In this document: piece after piece, positions 23,201-35,200 of the stretch
How the letters are laid out: the number at the start of each line of letters is the position of its first letter
Numbering within the stretch: the first letter of the stretch is position 1
DNA from: Neelides folsomi
Taxonomy: Eukaryota > Arthropoda > Collembola > Neelipleona > Neelidae
Assembly (NCBI GenBank): GCA_034687125.1
Contig: JAQGBZ010000008.1
Coordinates: 1 to 64,000 of the forward strand
Direction of reading: 5' to 3'
DNA: 64,000 bases
Position numbers and translations under genes: made by a program
Notes under the pieces: model-generated
The model's input: the letters and a program-made list of their open reading frames with translations, nothing else
What the model was told of the DNA's origin: nothing
Databases searched by the model: none

Positions 23201-26200
23201 ACTCGTAACATCCAACTAATAACTCTTGATGGAATTCCTGGGTGTGGAGCGTATGTATAAAAGGTCTCTTCAAGAGAGTGTCTTTAGGAACATAATTGAA
23301 TTTCGATATCCTTTTTATCTCCTCCCTCCTTTCGCCTCACATTAAAGAAAAGCAAACGAGTGTTTCTCTCCCGTATTATTGAGTTAGTAGAGATTCTGGT
23401 TATATAGTTAGGTATAATAAATGAAACGACATTTCTCCCTTCCTCTCCTCCTTCCCATTCTGAGAGAGTCAAGCAAGGAAGTGACATAAAGGAAGTTACC
23501 GGGAAGCTTCTTATACAACGCAAATGAAAGATAAACTCTACTTTGAGAAGAAAAAATATAATAATTTGGGTTAATCTCAATTACCACCTTAAATTAACTT
23601 TAAGCTTAAAACGAGGAAAATACATTTAAGGTTAGAAAAATCCATCAATTGGCATCAAACGCAAAAATGGTAATTAAATGAACTAATGGCCAATTCATTT
23701 TCACACATTTCCTTCGCAGTTATTATTCGAAATTTGTGTACAGGGTTATTTGTGTGCTGCTTGTGTTTATTTTGATTTATGTATTCTGTTCATGCTTAAT
23801 CGAGAACCAAATTTGTATTTTCTCTCTTAAAGCTTAACCCTTCATCTTTGGATTGCGTGGGAGGATTGAATTTAACTAAGGGAATTCCTTACCAGCGACT
23901 GAGGATCGAAATCAGCGCCAACGAACAGCGAAGGCAATGCAGGAATGTTAACCAACGAACGCAGCAATAAAGAGGGACAGAAGAGAAATCATAAGAGACG
24001 GAAAGAGAGGAATCACCCAACTCTTTTCACACTTTCTCTCTCATGCTTGTAATTAATATAATTACATAGATAAAATAAATATAATTCTTTTATTTCTATT
24101 TGTTTCAAAATCGATTAGCTGATATCAATTCCCACTTGCTACAATCTATTATATTATATTTAATAAATATCATATTCTCGGAATTTTTAATTTATGTACA
24201 ATCATATTTACAATAATTTTTTCGTTACTTCTAATTTTTGTAAATTTTATTTTATATAATATTCAATGGACTAATTTGCTTATCTGTAGTAATGTAACTG
24301 ATACATAATAAAAAATTCTTTTCCTTTCTGTTCTATCCCCATTTGTAAAATTGGAGAATCGCGGTGCGGTCATACGAGCTTACAATAGAAAAGCATTGAA
24401 AGTAAATGAGAAAGTCGGAGGAGTCACGTTTTTGAGCATTCAAAAATCCTAATGATCTTTCAATCAAAATCGACTAAAGAACATAATACTATGCATAAAG
24501 AACAAAAAGACTATGATTGATTTTGAGAATTGCAATTGAACTGAAGTTGAAAAAAACATGCATTTGGATTTTGGATCTTCCTCATTAAATCCGTTATGAT
24601 TTATAAAAAAATCTTTTTTGTATTTTATTGAACCTTCAGTTTCGCGACGGCTTCTTCGACCATAGCATTCTTCGGTCTTTTCCTTCTCCTCCTCCCAGCC
24701 CCAACTTCCTCCTCCACTTCCAGAGACCCGACAAATCTCAATCGGAACATGGTGCCCGGGAGTGCACTTCCACATGGCGGGCTCATGTGGGGTAACCCCT
24801 CCACAGGAGTCCTCCGGACAGGAGAAGTTCCCACGAGCGGCGATGAGGACGACGTTGTCGAGGACTTTCGTCTCTCCCTTGCCCCCTCCTCCTCCTCGAC
24901 ATCCGGCTCAGGGCGAGGACGAAAGGGATTTCTCTGCCCACGCTCAAAGAAAGTAGCGGTTTCTCCTTCAAGGAGACTCTCGCCCTCGCTGTCGTCCTCG
25001 TTTGGATAGATGAGGAAGTCTTGGATTCCCAGTTTGCCCTCAACCACTTGAGCCTCCGGCTCAACACATTCAACCTCCTCTCCTTCCTCGCTGACCTGAG
25101 CCTGCATTTGTAAGATAAGATGAGCCAGTGTGGAGAGTTAAAGCTAATCTGGGGAAGTGGGAGGTTCGAAATGGATGGGAGAGCCAGCTCCAATCAATCA
25201 GAACTTTCCCCGCAAACATGTCCAACTCCCTTGCACAACAAATAAATCTCGGCTTTCTTTTTCTACAAACTTATCCGATTCCCTTCATTACCTATACATG
25301 TGGTGGGATATTTATAAATTATAGCCTGTATAAAATACAGGGCAAAGAACCAACAAATAAACCAAACAATAAGAATCTTAGGTCAAGAATACTCATAAAT
25401 AAAATATTATTAATAAAATATCTTTGCCCTTACTATTGTATTTAAAAAATTCATCGTGATAAAATAACTTGTGTAAATAATCTAAACCCACCACAATAAA
25501 TCTATAAATCTAACAATTATGATTGATCAAGAAATCCCAAAAAGATTCATTTAAGGCTTTAAAACGAGAATCTGATACGAAATGAAAAGGAACTTTCCCC
25601 TTTTATTCATTCTCATATAAATCCCCTCAACTAATGACATTGAAAGCGAAAATGTGAAAAAAGTAAGAAACGGAGGGATTTAAAAAAGGATTTTCTCAAT
25701 TTGGGCCACATGAAAGGAACCATTAGTTGTGTAGTCTACTCAGGCACGAGTGCGGACGGAAGTGAGCGCAGAGAAAATCATTTTAGATATCAAATCACTT
25801 TTGGGAGAAAGAGGGGAAAATACAACTAAAATGGGCCGCATCCAATTCAATCCCCTCGAAAAATTGAGAAGAAGAAGCGGAAATTCAATGTTGTAATTCG
25901 ATTTCATCAAGGGGCTCATACTACTCACCCCAGATCCAATAACCAACATCGAAAAGGAAGCTGAGGAATATGTGCAGTTAACTTCCACCAACTTCCTCAT
26001 TTCCCTACCCAAGTCGCGAAAATTGAAAGAGCTTATGGAAAGTAAGTATAACTTCATTTCTCCCTTCACAAATTTTATTACCTTTCTTTTTTACCTTTAA
26101 TGCAAATTTTGGGCTTTTATCATAAATAAACAGGAAATCCGGATAAAACTTCCCTGAATAATTTTATTTACTCTATGAACCCCATTTGAACCCCAGCTCT

Positions 26201-29200
26201 AAATACTTTACTTGCTTTAGCTAAACTTTAACATTGAAAGAATAAATAAAAATCTTCAATCTCATAACATATAACAAAATAAGAATTTAAGAAAAATACT
26301 TTGTAAAGTAATTTCAGTTCTAAATTATATTAAGAAAACTTGAGATATTCTCTTCTATCCCATCTTAACCTTTCCAAAGAGTTAAAGCTAAGAAGTGGTG
26401 AAATAAAAGAAATAAAACTTTTCCTATGCCCTGAGGAAATATCTAAAAAATTCTAGCTCAAATCTGTTCCTTATGTTCAAATGAATCTGTGTAAGAAATC
26501 TCTATACCGCTCCCACATTGACTCCCTCCCAATACTAATACAGTAATACATAATAATGCAGAGGGTAGTAATACAAAGGGAGGAAAGTAGGCAAAAGCCC
26601 TGCTATAACCATTGAGTGGATTCATCCCGAGTTTTCTTCCCCTTGTTTTACGATCTCTCACACTCTCACTTTTGATGAGGATAAATTGAGAAGGAGTTTT
26701 CCTCCGTTCCACCGTCGGAAGCCAAGTTTCCAATATGACTTCGTCTCCGGAAGTCCCAAGAGGTCCCCATTACCCAACTCTCCTCCTTCAAGGTAAAGTT
26801 TGAAGAAAAATGGAGGAGTAATTTAGGAGATGTCCTCCGCCCAACAACCACCTTAACAACTCTCCAAAAACTTTGTCTTCAAAGGAAATGATGGAGCAGG
26901 TCTTCACCGCTCATTTTTACTACCTGCTTATTATCAATGAGGATCAAGCCATGTATTATATTTATCAAGTCCTATATATCCATACTGCAGTATGTATTTA
27001 TATGCCCCGTAATCCCTCACTCACTCAGTCAACCTCCGATGATTAAAGTTAATAACTCTCCCAACTCCACCGCGAGACCTCGAGGTGGGGAAAAGTTGGG
27101 AAATGTGAGAGGACCCAATAAGTTATATATGAATCATCCCAAGGAGAGTGGGGAAGTGAAAGGGAAACCATTATGATGAGCGAGACATGGAGAGAAGCTC
27201 AACATCATCCCGGATTCACTTTCACTCTCTAAATCCTATTCATTTCAAATATTGACACGCGAATTGAAAAAGGAAATAGAATCTGGTAAAAATTATAACA
27301 TTCCTTTTCTCAAAGGCTTAAAATTGACAATAACCGGGAAATCCAATTTGTTCATTAATTCTTATTTACTATCAACTTTTCAAATACATTTCTCGTTCCA
27401 TGAGCTAAAACCGTCTTTACATTTCGATTTATATATACAAACAAATTTCCCACACCAATCTTTACGTTTCGCACATGTGGTAATCAATGAGTTTGCATAT
27501 GCTCCGTCTCTCTCATCGATTCATCATATGACATCATTTGAATATTAAATGTTGATTTGTTAAGAAGCAAAACTTAAACATTCCACAGGAACAAATCACG
27601 AGTGCCATTTTCAACACTTTCACTCTTTTAATTAAACGGAAAAGTTTTTCTTTTAATTTCCCATTCAATCGACAATCAACAGCACAAACATTTACACATT
27701 TTACAACGAATACAACGAGTTAATTAGTTAATGTATTTATTAGTTCATGCAACGAACCATGAAGCGTGTAAAGAAATGAAAGAAGCATTGGACGTGAAAA
27801 AATTAAATGGATGAACAGCGCGCACAAGAAGCTCCCCTTTCCATGTCTTTCATATATAGTAACTGTTGAAAGATTTAAAGTCTGGCTACAAGTGGAAAAG
27901 AATTCCTAAACCTATTTCAATTAAATGTTGCCTCCCTGGCGAAGTTGAAAAAAGAAGGGGGAGAAAAAAGGGAAAGTACCTTAATTCTCGAAACAGCTTC
28001 TTCAGCCTGCATCATCCGGGTCGCTTTGGTCGGTTGGCCTTCGCAAACTAATTGAGTGGATCCCAAGTACCGGGCTCGGAACAAAACTCCTTCGATGAGA
28101 ACTGAAGGATTGTTCATCAAATCTGGAAAAAGAAATCAACGAACCATGAAAATCTCCCCTACCACCAAATTCCACCAAATTCTACTACGAGAACTTTTCA
28201 AAAAATATTAAAATTTTTAATTAATTGGATATTTACATAAAAGACTAATTGTAAGTAACTTACTATAAATACTAAACAATCTATTGATTAGAAGAATAAT
28301 AATTAAATTAATTCTTATTTATAAGTTAAGAATTGGAATTCTTGTCAGTGGATTATTTGATACAAAGTAGTTATAACGTACACAGTTAGTTTAATTTGAA
28401 TTAAGCTTGCATAGTTCTAAATTCAACTAAAAGTACTCAAGTATGAATTTATACAATTTATTCAAAATCTGACTGTTCAAGTTTGTAGAAAAGTTAAAAT
28501 ACAATGAATAAAAAGCAAAGCTTCTCGAAGCTTTAATCCTTTTTAGTTCAAAGCAAATATTGTCTGCTGATGCTCAATAGTCAAAGTAACTTTTTTAAAT
28601 GAATCATAATATTGTTTATGAATAGAAGTGGTTGAAAAGATATATAAATAAACGACCTATTCATATTTTTCAGTATATTAAAGTTAACACAAATAACATA
28701 AGATTATTTTTAAAATATGGTTGAGAGAAGTTTTGTAAGTTCCTATACATAAACGCGTATATCCATTGTCCCTAATTAGAGTCCCAAAGAAAATATATGA
28801 ATATGTGATTGCACTCACCAGCAGGAGCAGAAGTTCATTTCAAGTGAAATGAAGATGAAAGCAGAGTTGGAAGACCGAGTGTAGAAAAGAAAGAAAATGA
28901 AGAAGACGTGAAAATTGTGAAAATGATCCCAGCGTGAGGAGGGAGATAAAAATAGAGAGAAAAAACAATTATTTCAAAAAACTCCTTTTTAACTCCTTTC
29001 CTCGCTCTCCATTCAAAACCTCCCAACCTCTTTTGGAGAGGAACTTTACCTCTCTAAAATGAAATTTAATTGCGGAAAAATCCATCTTCCTCCATAACTT
29101 TCTTCAAAATGGGAAAAAGTAGAGTAAAATAGGAAAACTATTTTTGATGCCAACCATGTATGAAATATGATAAATGGTCTTACAAAATTTATATTGTTGA

Positions 29201-32200
29201 TACGTATCATATTTATGGAAGTGTGAATAGTATTTTTAATGCTTTATTTTTTTAAATAATGATAACTTGAATGTCTTATTAGTATTACTAACTTCGCTTT
29301 TATACAAGTTTGAAAAATATCCGCTCCGTTGAATCAAAAACCGATTCCGAGGAGGGGTAAAAAATGAAATATAAAATGAAATCAATTTCTCCTATTCTTG
29401 TTAATGCAGCCTACAGCTCTAGAATCTCAAAGACTTTCGGAATAAAAGGGATATGATAATACACGTGGAATAGGGAAGTTGAAAATGGCCCAGCTTCCCT
29501 CAAGGTTTTCCCGAATGTTCCCATATTTACCAGGCTCTTTGGATCTCCCCAGAAGGATTTATCTCGACGAGTCAAAACGTGAGGATAAAGACAATGTCTT
29601 TTCATGTATACCAGTCGAGGGGGTGGGAAAACAGAGAGTTAGGAAGTAAGCAAATAAACTTTCAAATCTTCAACGAAATATAAATTTATTGACTTAAGAA
29701 TATCCGCTAAGAGTTTCGACTATTTGGGAACTTTTAAGGAAGCTTTCCCTCCCAATCTCCCCTCCACCTTTCATTTTTCCACTTCAAAAAAGGATAGCGT
29801 CGGCTCCAGCTTCACTCAATGTGTATCAAGGGGCTTTGTCAACTCACCAACTTGTAAACCACTTCCACTCACAATGAATGAGAAAAACTTTGACGACTTC
29901 AAGGAGGGAAAAGCCCTTCAAAAAACACACTAATTTCTCTTCAAAATCTCGGACTTTCGCTCTTGAGCCATTGAAAATTAGCTTCCATGAACCTCTCAAA
30001 CGCTCTCAGTACAAGACACGAATTACAAAAATCGAACTCTTGGTGTTAAACGTAGGAAATATAAGAAAGTGAAAGTTTACGCAATATAATTATGAAAATA
30101 AAAAAATGGAAGCTGTATCAATACTAGAAAGATGTATCTCTCATTAGATCAATAATTCAATAAAAACTCGGCAACTCACATAGTTTTTCTAATCCTTACA
30201 ATATAACAACAAGAACTCTTATAATGGAATAATCGTTAAGATGCTCGTATTAAAAGTTGAAAAATGGATGTAAAACGATTAAGTAACGGTAATAAATAAG
30301 ATAATTCGATTTCCTCAATGGCTTACGTGAAAGGGAAGGCCCGGGGTCGGCGGAATGGAAGAAAGGAGTAAAAGAACCGGATGAACCTCTCTCGAGGTGT
30401 CTTATGCATATCACGAAAATCTCAGGGTATATGAATCTGTAAATGTTCTAATCCTCCGCCTCTCCCGGACCTCTGCGCAGATTCTTGTTCCAAATCCACG
30501 GCCCTCAAATTAACCAATGAATCATTTTATTCCACTCGGGCAAAAGGCTCAGGTGGAGGAGCTACAAGTTAACATCTTAGCACATTACTCTACTTCATTA
30601 AAGAGAAATTTCCTCCTCGATGACAAACTGCTTTCGTATTTAACTTTCCCTTCATAAATCTCCTCTCTCTGTTGGAAAGTGCAAAAAAGTTGTTCAGGAG
30701 CGATTAAAATGAAAATCCATTAGTCCGACCCCATACGATGAGCAAAAATGAAAGATTAAAATGTTAAATTCATGTTTTCATCCCCATGTTTTCATAAAAA
30801 TCAATGACGCATTATTTAAGTGCACTTTTTAAACCATAAAACTTGATATAAACCATCAACACCCCTCAGGCCATACTTTTCAACACCTGCAATAATTTTA
30901 AGTGTAAAATAATGTATTTATGTACTAGCGTTTAAAAGTTCATTGGTCTACTAATGTCAATAAATTGACTTATTTTTGCGCAAAGCTAACTCTAACATAC
31001 TTATTTAAATATTTATGTATGTACAAACGTAACGTGTCCAGGGTTAGTTGAAAGCATGCAGAAGTAATAAGAGAGCTTATGTATGAATTACTTATTTACA
31101 TCCATAATAAAGTAATTAAACTGCCCAGTCCGTTAGATGGTTTAGTGGAAGTTAATGAAGCATTGAATGCAGTATGAAGTTTCTATCAAAGAATCGTGCA
31201 CAAAGTAAATTAAATAGAGGAATTTTACAATGGAGAGAAAGCTCGGAGGAAAATGAAGTAAATGGAATTTATATATTTACATATTTAAATAGAGAGAAGA
31301 GAGCGTTGAAGCAACATTCGTCGCTCTCCGCTCTCCAGGTAGAGAGAGATGTTTTTAGATATAAAGAAAGTATTGGTTTACCTTCTTTGCTCCGCTTCTT
31401 CTTTGCCCCGTCCTTCTCCTAGAAAGAAGAAAAAACGTATAATTTATAGGGCACGAGGAAGGTGGCGAGGCGATTCCTCCTTGTCATACTCCGACTCGGA
31501 TTTACGGCCGCCTGAACCCCCAAACACACTTCCCATACATTATTAATTGAGAAATACATTAAATCTCAGGAAGTCCTTTCCCGCACAACAGACTCAAGAT
31601 TAACTTTTTCTCCCACTACTCCTTTTATGACAGGAACGAGATTTCTACTTTGGAATTCCTTTTTTACCTTCTCCAATCCTCACAGGATTTCTTTCAACGC
31701 TCTCCATTCCCACAAACATGAATAAACATCCGACGTTCTACTTACACAGTCAAAATGTGCAAGAACTGTATTAAAAATCCCATGTATTATTTACAAACAA
31801 TGGCATTAAATGTAAAAAATGCAGTTCATGTACTCTTAGAAAAATTAGACAATAAACATGAAACCATTTAGATAATATTAAAATAACGTTAAAAGTTTAA
31901 TTTTTTATTTATAGATTAATTGCAAGCTTAAGCTTATTATTTTTAATACAGTTTGATAATTAAAGTGAAAGATAGAGAAAATGGAAGAATTTTAGTTTTT
32001 GATGGGGAAATGTGTTATCGTGCTACATATTTATAAAGTTAATAGTAGAAAGAAGAGAAAGCAAAAGGGACCTTTTTCGGCTTAGCAGAAGCTGAGAGTG
32101 GAAGCGATGGGTCTTTGAATGAAGGCAGTGGCTTCGTGGCTGTCGGATTGCACCCAACACTCCCTCCAACACCACGCGGGTCTCGGATGGAACTTGACTT

Positions 32201-35200
32201 GAGGGATCCTTTGCCCAACGAGGGCAGAAGCGAACTCCGACACTTCAGCTTCTTCCACTCCTGACACGAATTGACGTTAGTTCTCACATCAAACACGCAC
32301 TTCAAACTCAATCACACAAACTTCATCCATATCCCAACTCTTATTCATAATAATATCCATATTTCAAAATTATGTTATTGTAATAAAGTACAGTATCCTT
32401 AAGCGGAATACATAAAACATGGATCGAAATGACCACGTATAGGACAGTTACAGATAAATAAGTTTTGGCTAAATGTAATCAAACAAAAAAGAAGTACACA
32501 AAAAGTAAAACATATTTTAAACGAGACAGGTGGGGTAGGAAATGCCACAACAAAAGGAAACAAATGAGGAAGTTGATAATAAAAGTGAGTAAAAATTGAA
32601 CTTTTCCCCACACCAATTCATGGCGGCGGTGGAGATCGGTGGGCCGAATGGGAGGCGACAAAAGAGTTTCCCCCATTCTCCTTTATTTTCTCTCCTTTCT
32701 CCGTAATGGGGGGTGCAACAATGAAGGGCGAAGAGCCATAAAACACAATGGGACATTCCGCTCAATTCCACTTCCTCACAAGGACCGTTTACAGAAGAGG
32801 AAAGAGGTCATTTGAAGGGAAAGAAATCCAACTTCGTTTTTCTATCTTGGAATGTCTTCAATTGGGAAAGTATTTGCCTCAGCATAAAATCCACAATAAA
32901 ATCAATCTCATTAAACCCTCCCGCCCACCTTTGCATCTCAATTCCTTACATTTCTATCCAAATTCTCAGCGCCACACTTTCTCTCCCAACTCTCAATGAC
33001 CAGTAGACTGAAGTAAGGGGAATGAACACTCAAAAGAAGTTTAAAATAAAAAAAGTAATTCTAGCTCCTAATGTCTTCCAAGTAGAACAAAGCGAGGAAA
33101 TAAAAGTCTATTATCCCAAGGCCGCACTACTATTTGGAAATCTTTCTATTACGGATTTCTAATCCTACTCGAGCCTTTGTATTAAAATGTTAAATATTTA
33201 CAACAAAAGACAGATTCCTTTGAGGTTTGCGAATCTGGGCATATTGACTCTCCGAGCTCAAATTAAGACTCCTAATGAGAGGACGGCCATTGCGTAAAAG
33301 GGCGGATAAAAAGAAGAAATTCCTCAATTCCGCAGAAAGCTGAACCAATTTCCTCCCCATTACATCCCTAGACATGGATCGATCCCTCTCTAGAGACACA
33401 AAAGAGAGGAAAAACGGAGTTTTGAGTAATCATCATTATTAAACTCATCCCAGAATCCATTAATTAGAGTTCTCATCTCTCCTTCTGTCTCATATTGGCT
33501 CGCTCACACTATTCTATTAACCTTTCTTCATAAAAGATTTTTTAATTTCTTTTCATAAAATTTCAACAAATCAAAGCAAGATCGGAATGGAAAATTCGAT
33601 ACTGTGTTCCTAATTTTTCGTAATGTTGGATAATTTCATAAATTGAAACTTATACAAAAGATTCCCAAGATGGGAATGTCAAAATCTGCTAAAAATTTCA
33701 TAATAAAATGAAACATAGAGTAAATACAAGTATAATTTCGGTTTCGGTCTCATGCAAAGAAAGTATACATAAATCATATTAGTTATTGTCAATCATTGAG
33801 TAGAATAATACTAGGAAAATTTTAACGTTTCGCATGAAGATAAGTGAGATTTAAAAGTAGAAGAATGGAAGATTTAAGAGAATGCCTTTTCCATATGAGC
33901 ATAATCGGATCGGAGAAGAAAGTAGTTAAAGGGAAAATTAGAGAAGAAGGGCGGAAATCCCCCCTTTGAATTCCATTCAAATTTGATAATGTCCTCAACG
34001 CGAGCTTCATTTGCTAAAAGCGCCGAGTAGATAATGACGTGTTTAATCAGCGGAATAATAGACTTAGCTCTCCCTAATCTTATAAAATTGGTTGAAACGA
34101 GGGATGGAATCTCACACATCCCTTTACATCATTCTATTCCTTGTTATTTTCAACTTGCGAAACTAAAGATGAAAGACAAATGCAATAGTAAAAATTGAAA
34201 GAGACATTTACATACTTCCAGAGTGAAAGTGAGTCGAAGAATGTAAGTAAATTGTATTATGTATAAAGGTCTTCTAACGAGAATTCTCCTCATTATTATT
34301 TCCTCCCCAATCGTCTCTTAATAAGGTAATGAAGAGGGACGAAGGAACGTCTTAATCTCTTTATGTTCACGTGAAAACTATTAAACTCTACTGTTCATTA
34401 AAGTTAAATATTCTCCCCAACCAAGCCCTAAGCCCCCACCTTCCCTGGCTCAATTATCAATAAAGATTTTGGGGAGTAAATATCAATTTATTTTTATGTC
34501 TCCCTCGGCCGAGATTCCTTAAGGCCGGGGAGAAGTGTGCAGATGCCGAGGATAATTATAAGTGTAAGTGTGAGGGTGAAATAAATTGTGAGGCACGGGA
34601 TTTGAGAGGGCGCAATGCATGGGTAATGGCTCCCATCCCTCTCCCTTCTCCCGACATGATGGCTCTCATTATACTTAATCCTCACTGTTATTATCTTCCT
34701 GACATCCAACAAACACATCTCATTTCTCTTCCCACCACTTCCCAGCCTCGGACAGTCATTTCCCCCGGAAACCCACAGAGACTCAGGGAAATGACAAGGC
34801 ATTGATTAAACCTCTTCCTTATTTATAAGGTGGAAATTAAGAGCCTCATTCGCTCTCGCACTATTCCTCAAAATCTATTCGTATTCCCATAAATGCCCCA
34901 TATTATATATTCCCGTTGACGAAATCTGCAAATTACACCTCATTAAACTACTAAAGTCCCATGTTACAAAGAAAGGCAAAAACCATTACTCATCTATTCT
35001 TTTAACTATTTTCAAGTTAAGTATCTGTCGTATAATAACGATCGTCGTAGTCGATAAATTGAAAAGTAATCACTGATTTAAAAATTCAAACCAAAATTCC
35101 TAAAGTGTAATTATTAAAATTTTACCTATGCTATATATGTATTTATTATTATGTAAATGTCACAATTAACAAGGTATAGAATTGTAGAATTACAATTACT

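Noticed and set aside
28818-28930. AG-free pyrimidine tract followed by a strong GTGAGT donor
   Set aside because: No AG acceptor before the donor, so no exon can be drawn. Could be part of a 5' UTR exon of a short isoform, but nothing shows it.
30327-30390. Possible X11 exon (frame with [10 protein letters not shown]) with a GTAAGC donor and phase 0 to 1
   Set aside because: Its acceptor (CCTCGAG) has no pyrimidine tract. The 31382-31418 exon fills the same phase role with a strong acceptor and a better family-like join (KED before LMNN).
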